64,000 nucleotides of DNA from Eutypella sp. D-1. Its lineage: Eukaryota > Ascomycota > Sordariomycetes > Xylariales > Diatrypaceae. Position numbers and translations under genes: made by a program. Where the stretch lies: contig JAJTTP010000013.1 of NCBI GenBank assembly GCA_023313575.1, forward strand, positions 186,001 to 250,000, read 5' to 3'. This document shows, piece after piece, positions 49,724 through 59,370 of the stretch. The notes below the pieces were generated by a model. The model was not told the origin of the DNA, did no database searches, and saw only the letters and a program-made list of their open reading frames with translations. How positions within the stretch are numbered: position 1 is the first letter of the stretch; every line of letters starts with the position of its first letter.

Positions 49724-51174
49724 CTATCGTGGTCCTAGCTTTTCTAATACCCGGGGACCCTGCTCCGCCCACTCCTGCTGCGTGATCCACATGCTCTCGT
49801 TCTGGGCCATGATGTTGGCCAGCACGGCGCCGCCGAGGAAGACCATGTGTCGTCTTCGGGGCGGGTCCTCTATCCGGACCTTGAACTTGTTGAGGCGGGA
49901 CGGGTCGTTGTTGAGGACCTTAGTCAGCCACAGCTGCTTGAGCTCCTTCTCCAGCCGCGACGGCAGGCCCGGGTACATGCTGCTGCCTCCCGAGAGGACG
50001 ATGGCCTTGTAGAGCGACGAGCGCACGTCCACGTCGGCGGCCTGGATGGTCTGGAACAGGAACTCGGCGATGCCCGGCTGCTCGCAGTCGACCAGGTGGG
50101 GCTGGAAGAGACACTCGGGGGCCTCGAATCGCTCGCTGCCGACGCGGATGACGCGGCCGTCGGGGAGGGTGTAGCTCTCGACCAACACCGTAGTGTCCTC
50201 ACTAAGACGCTTGTCCAGTTCCAGGTCATAGGAAACGTAACAGAGTTTCTCCTTGATCTGTCGGACTGTCTCGAAGTCGGCCGTCCGGTTCAGGGCGTAG
50301 CCCCGTCGTAATAGCAGGGCGATGAGGTTGCGGGTGACGTCTCGGCCGGCGACGTCGAGTCGGCGGGTCAGGTGGTTGAGGACGACGGATTCGTAGACGG
50401 GGACGATATGGGTGACGCCATCGCCGGAGTCAACGACGACACCAGAGCTCAGACCTAAACATCGCAGGAAGAGAGAGAGAGAGAGGCATGGCGTCAGCGG
50501 GAAGGCAACCTAAATATCACGCACGTAACTCTTTGCATACCTTGGGCGTATAGGGCCAGCACGGCCTGGATAGCAACGTATACACCGCCGAAGCCGTAGC
50601 GCTCGAACATGACCTCGCACATCTGCTCTCGGTTCTTGAGGGGGTTCATGGGGGGTTCGGTGAGGAGGATCTTGCGGCCTCGAGGGTCGATCTTCATCTT
50701 CTCGAAGAAAGTGTGATCCCAGAGATGCTGCATGTCCTCCCATTTCTTGACGATGCCGTTCTCCATGGGGTAGGAGATCTGTAACATGGTACGGGCGGCG
50801 GCGGCCTCGTCACCGCACATGATGTCCTTGATGACGAGGCCATCGGTCTCGCTGCTGCGCTCCTCGGACCGCAGTATGGGCCGGCCCACGATAGAGGGGA
50901 ATTGGTGTTCGGGAAAGTTCTGGGCGGCGTATCCAACTTTGAGGAAACCCGTGCCTCCGTCGAGGACTGTTGGGGAGGTGAAGGAGTTAGCGACTTGACG
51001 TACACGATGCACGGTGGGCAGGACAGCGTGGGATATAACAGGGATAGAGAGAGAGGCGGTGATGTAACTCGCGATGTAACTCGTGATGTAACTCTGTGAT
51101 GTTGCTCGTGATGTTACTCATGAAGATACAACAGCCAGCAGGACTCACTCACCGATGGGAGGAGGATTCGCCAT
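49724..51174 (-). CDS. ARP2: Actin-related protein 2 (Arp2/3 complex)
   Basis: Exon 1 is only 22 nt (51174-51153, MANPPPI). Introns of 186 and 86 nt follow, then exon 2 (50966-50541) and exon 3 (50454-49724), giving 392 aa, the usual Arp2 size. Splicing rebuilds the actin-fold start [14 protein letters not shown] and the [13 protein letters not shown] phosphate-loop motif. [21 protein letters not shown] and the C-terminus [18 protein letters not shown] are Arp2-specific. With Arp3 it forms the nucleation seed for branched actin at endocytic patches and the hyphal tip region. Intron 1 holds tandem GATGTAACTC-type repeats. Confidence 0.95.
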
Positions 51175-52077
51175 GACTTCGACGTTGGCGGCCAACAGGC
51201 ACGGGGGTGTGCCTGTTTGTTAGATACTAGATAGCTGTAGTTGTGGATGGATGGGCTGGGAAGGACGGGAATATGAAAAGAAAGGAAGATTGAATGGCTG
51301 GCTGGCTGGATTAGCCCGGGGAGGGAGATGTCTCAGTAGATGAATCGTATTTAGGTATCTTGGTAGAGAGTACTTAGTTAAAAGCAGGTAGGTAGTACTT
51401 AATGAGGTATTGGATGTATGGCTTCTAGCGGGGTTGATAATGAAGCTGGAGCTTGTAACTAACGAGGAGGGAGGCTTGGGTTGGGTGGGCGAGGCAGGAG
51501 CCAGGCGGCAGGCTGGCAGGGAATAGTGGAAGCTGCACTTGCCAAGCTTCCTGCTGCTGTACGTAGGTACTTATTTAGTTGGGTACGTCGTCACCTGCGG
51601 CTTAGCTCTCTTTTTGTGTGGCTAGTGCATATGTGGGGTTGTAACAGAGATGTGGCTAAGGAACTACCCCACGTCCCCCTATATTTTCAGCATCGCAAAT
51701 TGCCCCGCAGCCAGGGGGAGGCGAGGGTGCGAAGGTTTTCACTTGTATACTGTGGTGATCTTCTTGAGATACACTTCGTTTTGGCGTTTATAAATTTCCA
51801 CACATCGATATATGGATTCATAATAGCGTCACTCGATACGTCTTAAAAAAATAAAAAATCCCAGGAGTTGCTATCGCCCACTGCAACCACCACCACTACC
51901 TTCAGCAGAGTTGGAGACAAAAAGATTATTCACAGATTCTAATCACCTAACCACGAGGCCTTCTTCATATAATTGAAAGAATATTCACATATTCCCGTCA
52001 CCACTAGAAGGACCAGTACTAAAAGAGAGTGTTTTACCTCTCATTAAAAAAAAAGAGAGAAGAAAAAAACCACCAAA
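51175..52077. other. Divergent promoter region ARP2 / racemase, no gene seen
   Basis: GC-mixed, with TAGGTA-type words; an AT-rich leader precedes the ATG at 52078. The open frame 51481-51846 lacks family features. Confidence 0.5.
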
Positions 52078-52995
52078 ATGCCATCCCAACACATCCAAGG
52101 CAAAACAACAAAACTCCTCCTCCTAAACCCCAACTCATCCCAGGCGATGACAGACGGGATGACAGCGGGGCTACATGCGGACCTCGGGCTCGCCTACTCC
52201 ACCGAGATCCACAGCTACACGGCTCAGGACCCGGCGCCCGCCAGCATCAACGACGGCGCAGACATAGCAGCGAGCACGGCGGCCGTGCTCGCGGACCCGG
52301 ACTTGCGGGATGAGGAGTACGATGGGATATTGGTTTCTTGCTTCAGCGTGCATCCTTTAGTGCGGGCGTTACAAGTCCCAGCCCCAGGTCCGGGTGCTGG
52401 CTCTGGAGCCCGTCCCCGCGCCGTCATAGGGATTTTCGAAGCTAGTATCCTCGCGGCGCTGGCACTGTTACGGGCCCCTCCTCACTTATCCCTCTCCGGC
52501 GACGAGGAGGAGGAGCCAGAGAAATGGGGCATCGTAACCACGGGCAAATTCTGGGAATCCCACCTCACGGCAGGCGTACACGCATTCCTAGGCACCAGCC
52601 GCACCCCTTCCACTTCCCCTAACACCACCAGCACCACCAACCCCTCAGAAACCTCCAGATTCGCAGGCGTAGAATCAACAGGTCTAAACGCATCAGACTT
52701 CCACTCCGACATCCCTGTCTCCGTAATCCACGCGAAGCTGGGCGAAGCCACACGGCGGCTTTTACGCCGGGGCAACACCAACAACAACAACAGGGGTAGT
52801 ACTAGTGTAACGGTAATAATAATGGGCTGCGCAGGCATGGCGGGACTAGAGGCGATCATACGGGAAGCCGCGGCCGCGGAGTTGGGGCAAGAGTTCGCGT
52901 ATGAGGTCTTGCATGTTGTTGATGGGGTGCGGGCGGGGGTTATCGAGGTCGAGGGGATGATTAAGCATTTGCGGTTGCGGGGGCGACGGCGTTGA
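52078..52995 (+). CDS. Asp/Glu/hydantoin racemase family protein (Dcg1-like)
   Basis: A single exon of 305 aa. The family includes hydantoin racemases and yeast Dcg1, linked to allantoin/nitrogen use. Features are the N-terminal strand LLLLNPNSSQAMTDGM, the first catalytic cysteine in ILVSCFSVHPLV, IGIFEASILAAL, KWGIVTTGKFWESHLTAGVHAFLG, and the second cysteine in IMGCAGMAGLE. The two-cysteine racemase pair is therefore intact. Low-complexity insertions (PGPGAGSG, a Thr/Ser-rich stretch at about 180-195, an Asn run at about 235-240) lengthen it relative to about 240-aa relatives. Substrate unknown. Confidence 0.88.
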   Translation: MPSQHIQGKTTKLLLLNPNSSQAMTDGMTAGLHADLGLAYSTEIHSYTAQDPAPASINDGADIAASTAAVLADPDLRDEEYDGILVSCFSVHPLVRALQVPAPGPGAGSGARPRAVIGIFEASILAALALLRAPPHLSLSGDEEEEPEKWGIVTTGKFWESHLTAGVHAFLGTSRTPSTSPNTTSTTNPSETSRFAGVESTGLNASDFHSDIPVSVIHAKLGEATRRLLRRGNTNNNNRGSTSVTVIIMGCAGMAGLEAIIREAAAAELGQEFAYEVLHVVDGVRAGVIEVEGMIKHLRLRGRRR

Positions 52996-53334
52996 GGATT
53001 TCGTTTAGGTTAGGGGGGGGGGGGAGGGGGGGTTAATTGGTTTTGGTAATTTTCATTCATGTACATCGATGCAGGCAGGCTACTTGAGACTACGTCCGGT
53101 GGTACAAGAAAGAGTGGTCGGTTTGGTTTGGTTTGGTTTGGTTTGGTTGCGTTCCAAAATTTCTGTGATTCATTCAATTTATTATAACCAAAACAACGCA
53201 TTGAGCATCTCGTGCAGCTAAAGTAGGGAACTTGCCAGAAACGCGCAAATTATTTAAGACCGATAATATACTACTGGGACGAGAGACCTAGACCTAGGCA
53301 ATACCGGGGTTTTTCCAAATCTACTTATAATCAA
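52996..53334. other. Intergenic with GGTTT tandem repeat
   Basis: 3' flanks of the racemase and transporter genes. Holds a G-rich run and about six GGTTT units near 53,118-53,148. Confidence 0.6.
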
Positions 53335-55019
53335 TCAATCAATCCGCCTAGTCCGTCCCCAAACCTCATCCGCATCCTTCTTGCCCTTGGACTCGGGCAC
53401 CCGCCAGAGCACAAAGAGGCCACACAAGGCGGCCAGCGCGGTGAAGAGGAAGTACACCCAGCCGGCGCCTCCGAAGCGTTCGTTCAGGGCCAGGTTGATG
53501 ATCGGGAAGAACTGCGCCACAAGGAACGTAGCGATGTAGCTAGCCCCCAAGCACCAGGACTGCGTGGCGCCCACGGCCTCCTGTCCGACCAGCTCCGAGG
53601 CGAGGATGAACGGGACGGGGCCCAGGCCGACGGCGAAGAAGGCCACGAACAGCAACACCATCACGGCCGAGAGGATTTTGACGCCGAAGATGATCGAGAA
53701 CGCCAACGCCAACGAGCTAGTACCCTGCCCCACGATCGATATCAGGAGACACGTCTTGCGACCCAGCTTGTCTGGCAGCGGCGAGCACGCGAGTGTAGTG
53801 ATGAGGTTAATAGCCGAGATGATGATGGTCAGCAATGCGGAGTTCATGGGGAGGAGGTCCCGCAGCAGGGAGACAGAATACATGATGATCGAGTTGATGC
53901 CGCAGAGCTGCTGCGAGGCCATGGCACCCACGCAGGCGATGACGGCCGGGCGATAAAACGGATCCTGGATCACCTCGAAAAAGCCGAGGGTCTGGCCACT
54001 GTTAGTGCCGGCAGGCTTACTGCCCGAAGCTCTCCGGGCGCTCGAATCGCCGGGAAGCACAGCGGCATGGCGGGTGTCATCTAGCAGGGCTGCGGCCTCC
54101 TCGGGGATGCCGAGATCAGCCCCCCACGTGGAGATCTCCTCGCCGATATCGTAGTCCCTACCACGAATCTTCTGCAGGGTCCTCTTCGCGTGGGCGACGC
54201 TCTTGTTGGCGGCTAGCCAGGCGGGACTTTCGGGGACGAAAAGCGAGCCAAGCCCCTGAAGACCGGCGACGATGACACCGGTTCCCAATACCCAGCGCCA
54301 GGCGGAACCGTAGCTGAAGAAGTAGCCGAGGGTCTGGGTCAGCACGATGCCAACATTGATACTGACTTGGGTCATAGCGCCGAACATGCCCCGCTCGGCG
54401 GGCGGGGCGACCTCGCTGATATATAAGGGGACGATGACAGTGGCAGCGCCTGCTCCGAGGCCGGCGAGGACTCGACCGATAGACATGACGGCGATGGAGG
54501 CGGCAAGGGATTCGATCAGGGAGCCGACAGCGAAGAAGATGCTTGTCAGACGCATGGCGAAGAGACGACCCCGGGCAGAAGCGAGCGGGCCGGAGGTCAG
54601 GGCACCGATCAAGCCGCCGAGGGTGAACATACTAGACACCACAGCGTATTGGGCATCATCCATGGGAATACAGTCGGGAAGGGCAGTTGCGGCAGTGGCT
54701 GATTCGTCCTTGGAGGAGAGGAGGGAGTTCAGGGAGGCGTAGATGCGGGAGGAAGAGACGCCCTGCTTGAGTCGACAGGAGATGACATCTTGAGGAGCAT
54801 TGAGTTCAGCCTGGGAGGGGAGAGTCAGTTGATATCAATATCAGGGCGTGTATGACTTATAGTTTATAGAGAGGAAGGGAGGAAGGGGGGAAGGGACCGA
54901 CAGGAACTAACCAGATGAAAGCCGAATTGCAGGGGACCTAAGGTAGAGACGAGGATCAAAAGGATTAAGTAGGTCGACACATCCCTGGCGATCCGCTGTA
55001 GCCCCTCGGATGAAGGCAT
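53335..55019 (-). CDS. MFS sugar-porter-like transporter (Vps73/YBR241C type)
   Basis: Exon 1 (55019-54912) and exon 2 (54810-53335) are joined over a 101-nt intron (GTTAGT..CCCAG, phase 0), giving 527 aa. About 12 membrane segments are visible. Sugar-porter signatures are GRVLAGLGAGAATVIVPLYI plus SEVAPPAERG, PESPAWL (PESPRWL type), DKLGRK and PESKG near the C-terminus. The first helix lies in exon 1 (LILLILVSTLGPLQFGF). Sequence style recalls the yeast Vps73 / Ybr241c group of vacuolar or Golgi-sorted transporters rather than plasma-membrane hexose carriers. Substrate unknown; the class is sure. Confidence 0.88.
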
Positions 55020-56016
55020 TGTCGACCTCACAGTCGGTCAGTGATCTGCTCGAGTAGGTTGGGTGAGGAGGCTATCAAGCACTATATCTAATTAATGAGT
55101 TTGTTGACATAGGCGATGATACTGAGATGATACTGAAGATGGGCGTTAGTTAAATTGATGGTCTAAGTATAGGTAAATTCGGTGAGAGTGGTGCAAGCGG
55201 GATGTGATGAGCTGGTGGTGTAATGAAACCTTTTGAACCTTCTCACATTCCAAAGTTCGAAGGTTGAAGGTTGAAGGTTGAAGTCAATACAACCGGGCCT
55301 GACCTTGGGAACAACACCCCAGCAAGTTATGTATTGATACTCCCGGTCGGGCCTCTTCCAGGTTGAGTACCTCGAACTTAAGTACACGAGCTCTCCGACA
55401 TACCCGCCCATAGTGTACTACCTACCGAAAGCTAAATACGTCGTAGAGTCGTCACCGCCAACGCACCCAAGTAATACACACCAAGATATACACGCGTGCG
55501 CAACAAAGTATAAAACTGTATAAACTATAGGTACCTCCCTAGGGGTATGAAGCCGGATGGATGGCTTCAGGAGTCGCAGGTGCTACTGCTACCTACCTAG
55601 GTAGGTACTATTGTACGGACTGTATGTGGGCTTGGTAGGTGCTACTGCAGTACCTGAGCAGGTGTACCTAGGTACCTGGCCTAAGAAGCTCCCCTAGAGG
55701 TTCTAGTGCAGGGACCCCCGGACCTCCCCGGATCAGCAAGCCAGCTCAAACCGGGTGGGCTGGGTTTGTGTGGGGTCTTGCATATATATCCTCTTACTGT
55801 GATTACCCCAGCTTAATACATAATAATAACCTACCTAGGTAGGTATATACCTACCTCGCATAACTTCCCTCCCCTATTTCGAGCTGACATAACATCAAAG
55901 AGTGAGCATGAGCATATGATCACCAGTAGCCATCTCTATACTTCTTCTGTTGTAATTAAGATAATTGCATTCAGTTTCATCCGTAAAGTAATAAAACTCG
56001 AAAAAAAAAAGTCCCT
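55020..56016. other. Intergenic with CCTAGG palindromes
   Basis: Promoter of the transporter and 3' side of RPA43. It has GAAGGTT tandem units (about 55,258-55,283) and long palindromes around CCTAGG at 55590-55607 and 55829-55844. No gene supported. Confidence 0.55.
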
Positions 56017-57627
56017 TTACTCCGGCGCTCCGCCAGCGCCACTCGGCTTCTTCACCTTAGCAGGACGCAAAATATCATCCTCGTCCTGCTCATCCTCCCC
56101 AAACTTCGTCATGCTAAACTCCGGCAGACGCTTCATCGGCCTCCGGAACCCTCCTGCTCCTGCTCCTGCTCCTGCGTGCTTGAGCTTGCGTCGCCGATCC
56201 GCCTCCATCTCCTCGGCGACCTTGGCGCGCTCCGCGTCCTCGTCCAGCATCGTGCCCTCGATGCTGAGGTATCCGTAGTCGCCGATGGACCCGACCTCGT
56301 AGTTCTTGATGCGGAACCGCAGCGTCCCGGAGACCTTGGCCCCCGCCGCGTCTACCCAATAGCCCGTAGCGTGTGCCTGGCCCACGCCGCCATCGGCGTC
56401 TTCGTTTTCGTTCTTGTTTTCCTCAACCCAGTTTTTTTCGCTTGCGTCCTCGTCTTCTTCTTCACCTTCGTGGTCGTTCTCATTCTCATCCTGTGGTTCC
56501 GGGGTCGGGGTCGGCAGCTTAGCCTCGGCCGCAGCCTGGGCCTCCTTCTGGCGCTTGGCCTTCTTGTCCTTAGATCCGGATCCAGATCCGGACATGAGAT
56601 CCACCCACTTCCAGCCGGGCGGGAGCCTAGACGCCTCGATGGAGGCATTGAACATGCCGTAGCAAATGACGCCGACGAAGCCCTCGCTCTGCAGGTTGAG
56701 GGATCCTTCCATCCAGCTGCCGCGGCGGGGACAGAAGAGATCCGCCTCCACCGTGAGCCAGGAGAACCCGACGGCGTACTCGTCAATGGACTCGAGCAGC
56801 GCCGTGCCGTCGTCCGTCTCACCACTGGCCTCGGTTAGCGAGCCCTTTCCGGGTGCCTCGCCGATCCGGGGGTTTCGGTACGCGAGGAGGACCCCGCGCA
56901 GGGCCGGCACGTAGCGGTGCAGCAGTGGCCGGAGCTGCTGCTCGGCGTATCCTTCTATCGGCTCGGCCATGCCTTGGGGGAATAAGGGGAGATACTGCGA
57001 GACGGTCTGGGTGAAGAATGGAGGGGCGTGGGCCGTTTGGGATTCCGAGGTTTTGGCTGCCGGTCGCGGTGCTGCTGCAGAGTCGATGGTCATGGGTTCT
57101 GGATGAGTAGCTTCGCCATCCTTCTGCCTCTTCTTTTCCTTCTTGTCTTTCTTCTTATGTTTCGGTGCCTGTGTCGAAACCTGTTCCTGCTGGGTTTCCT
57201 CCTGGGTATCACGGCGCTTCTTCTCCTTTTTCGACTTCTTCTTCTCCTTACTCGAGTTATCGTCACCCACCCCTATAGCTTCGACTTCGACAGCCTCTAC
57301 AATCTGCTGCGATGAATCCGGTACCCCATCCTCAGGTGCATGGGCCTTCTTGGACTTCCTGGCCCTCTTCTCTTTCTTGTGATCGCCTCCATCCCCGTTG
57401 ACTGTCGTCGCAGCGGGCGTCGTAGTTGATTGGGGGACGGCTGGGACGTCGTCGGGAGAGACATGACTCTTGGATTTCTTGTGCTTCCGTTCGGTGCCGT
57501 CAGGTAAGTCCGTCGTCTCGCGATGTCGCTTCTTGGATTTATGTTCGCCTTTCTCGTGCTTGGACTTCTTACTACTCGGCTTGTCCACCACCGGGGCCGC
57601 ATGCGCCTCCACAACCGTAGACGACAT
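56017..57627 (-). CDS. RPA43: RNA polymerase I subunit RPA43
   Basis: A single exon of 536 aa. Residues 1-180 are a Lys-rich nucleolar-type tail with KHKKSK, KKKSKKEKK-like blocks. The conserved domain (about 205-350) has YLPLFPQGMAEPIEGYAEQQ, LLHRYVPALRGVLLAYRN and an S1/OB part with WLTVEADLFCPRRGSWMEG and GFVGVICYGMFNASI. An acidic insertion (about 370-420) splits the OB domain from the distal strand FRIKNYEVGSIGDYGYLSIEGTM. RPA43 with RPA14-like partners forms the Pol I stalk and contacts Rrn3. This form is longer than yeast Rpa43 (326 aa) because of the tails and the insertion. Confidence 0.9.
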   Translation of the reverse strand: MSSTVVEAHAAPVVDKPSSKKSKHEKGEHKSKKRHRETTDLPDGTERKHKKSKSHVSPDDVPAVPQSTTTPAATTVNGDGGDHKKEKRARKSKKAHAPEDGVPDSSQQIVEAVEVEAIGVGDDNSSKEKKKSKKEKKRRDTQEETQQEQVSTQAPKHKKKDKKEKKRQKDGEATHPEPMTIDSAAAPRPAAKTSESQTAHAPPFFTQTVSQYLPLFPQGMAEPIEGYAEQQLRPLLHRYVPALRGVLLAYRNPRIGEAPGKGSLTEASGETDDGTALLESIDEYAVGFSWLTVEADLFCPRRGSWMEGSLNLQSEGFVGVICYGMFNASIEASRLPPGWKWVDLMSGSGSGSKDKKAKRQKEAQAAAEAKLPTPTPEPQDENENDHEGEEEDEDASEKNWVEENKNENEDADGGVGQAHATGYWVDAAGAKVSGTLRFRIKNYEVGSIGDYGYLSIEGTMLDEDAERAKVAEEMEADRRRKLKHAGAGAGAGGFRRPMKRLPEFSMTKFGEDEQDEDDILRPAKVKKPSGAGGAPE

Positions 57628-58237
57628 GATTGTCTACCTAGGTAGGTATATTATATTATATACCCCCAAATGTGTTGCGATTGAATTGTATGTATGGAAA
57701 GTTCAATATCAAAATCTATCCAGTGCGTGGGCGATCTACAGAACGTGCTGAAATCGAAGGTTAGTCGAACTTTTTTTTAATCGGTTGGCTAATGGATTGG
57801 ATACCCAGATGGCTCTGCTGGAGAGGAAAAATAAAATTTTGGGAGGCAGATTAGATAGAGCGCGCTAATCTTTGGCAGGTATGGTCGGAGGTCGGCGTTT
57901 AGGTGCCCAGGTGGGTAGAGGACCCACTCAAACTCCTTATGTAGGTACGTACCTATATATATATCAATTCGCGAACACTCACCTGCGTAGCTCCGAAAAT
58001 AAATGCCCATGGTCCAGGGACGTAGTCTTCAGACTCTTCTAAGGTGCCATACGGATATAGATGAGGGCAGACCAATATACACCCTTACGAACATAAAGAA
58101 AGACTTCAAGCGGTGCTGGGCAAATATTCTCAGTAGAAGAGAAACTATATACACATATTTACGTATCTACAGCATATATATGGACATGGGTCGGGAGCAC
58201 GGAGGGAAACATTGGATTCGAAATGGCCTCGGCAAGC
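57628..58237. other. Intergenic, no gene seen
   Basis: Promoter of RPA43 (with a CTACCTAGGTAG palindrome at 57634-57645, seven bases before its ATG) and 3' flank of the NmrA-like gene. AT-rich. Confidence 0.55.
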
Positions 58238-59370
58238 TCAGTACCCCTTTCCCAGCACAGCCCTCTCAACAACGACACCTAACGGCTCCAGATCACTGTC
58301 CCGGACGCCGAGGGTCTCATTATCCGTCTTCTCGTAGATCGTCTTGCCCTCGCCCCAGATGCGGCGGAGGGTAAAGTGCGTTGCGTGCGGGCTGCCGGCC
58401 TCCCACGCCTTCTTCTCCTTTTCCCGGAGCTCGTCGAGCGGACTGTGCTCGACGGCTCCCCATTTCCCGCCGCCCGTCTGCGTCTCTAACTCGTGCAGGA
58501 TTGCGTTTGGAGACGTTACGAATGACTGCACCCGCAATACCTTGCCCCGTGACGCTTCGGGGTGCCGGAGCGCTGCCGCTACGAATTTGCCGACACTATT
58601 GCGAGCTCGGGGTCAGTTTTCTTATGTTGTTTGCCCCCCCCCCCCAAGCGTTGCGAGGAGGTGACGTTTGGTGCGTGGTATATGAGGTATGTTGTAGAAA
58701 TGTAGAAATTCGGGTTTGGGTTCTTTCTTTCTTTCTCTTCAGGTCTCACTTACTCAGGCATACTCGTAAATCCCACGGGACCATTCCCGTCCCCGATGAC
58801 GACGGCCCTCTTAGACTCAATATCAAACCCGCCAGCGGCTTCCGCGCCAGCCTTGAGGCGGAAGAACATGTCGATGTACGGGCCGGTAACCACATGCGTA
58901 GTCTTGATCTTGCGGAGGTTCTCGCGGATGAAGGCGCGCACGGCGAGCTTATTCTGGTGCGGCTTCTCGACGGCCGACGAGGCATCGTACTCGACATCGG
59001 TGCCGTACTCGCTGGGGAAGAACCAGCGCACGCTACTGCCGTCGGCCTCAGCCAGCTTCAGCAGCTCGATCTGCTCGAGTAAGGTATCGCGGCCGAGGGC
59101 GGAGACGACCGTGTCGATGCCCTCGTACGCCTTGGTCACCTGCGCGGCGTCGCGGAGATCCCCCTCGATGACCCGCAGCCCCTGCGCCTTCCAGGCCGAT
59201 AGCTGGTCTTGCTTCGTCGGGTCCGATGCCGTCGCCGGCGACGTGAAGATGGATACCTGCTGCGCGACGGGGGGCTGCGCCGAGAGGATGGCGCCCGTGA
59301 TGTATTTCCCGATGGTGCCTGTGCCCCCGAAGATCAGGACGCCGCCGGGTACAAGTTCTGTTGACGCCAT
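58238..59370 (-). CDS. NmrA-like / isoflavone-reductase-like NAD(P)-binding protein
   Basis: Exon 1 (59370-58754) and exon 2 (58595-58238) are joined over a 158-nt intron (GTAAGT..ATAG) that carries a 12-C run; the product is 324 aa. The Rossmann dinucleotide motif is GVLIFGGTGTIGKYI (about residues 10-24). Next come IEGDLRDAAQV, DTVVSALG, VRWFFPSEYGTD and a conserved Lys-type segment (KPHQNKLAVRAF). The join gives MPEDVGKFVAAAL, a standard element of this atypical-SDR family. Members act as redox sensors (NmrA) or as enoyl/isoflavonoid reductases; the fungal substrate is unknown. Confidence 0.9.

Noticed and set aside
49847..50311. 154-codon plus-strand frame antisense to ARP2
   Set aside because: Mirror of the conserved actin-fold coding strand.
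56176..56838. 220-codon plus-strand frame antisense to RPA43
   Set aside because: Leu/Val-rich shadow of the acidic and Lys-rich coding strand.
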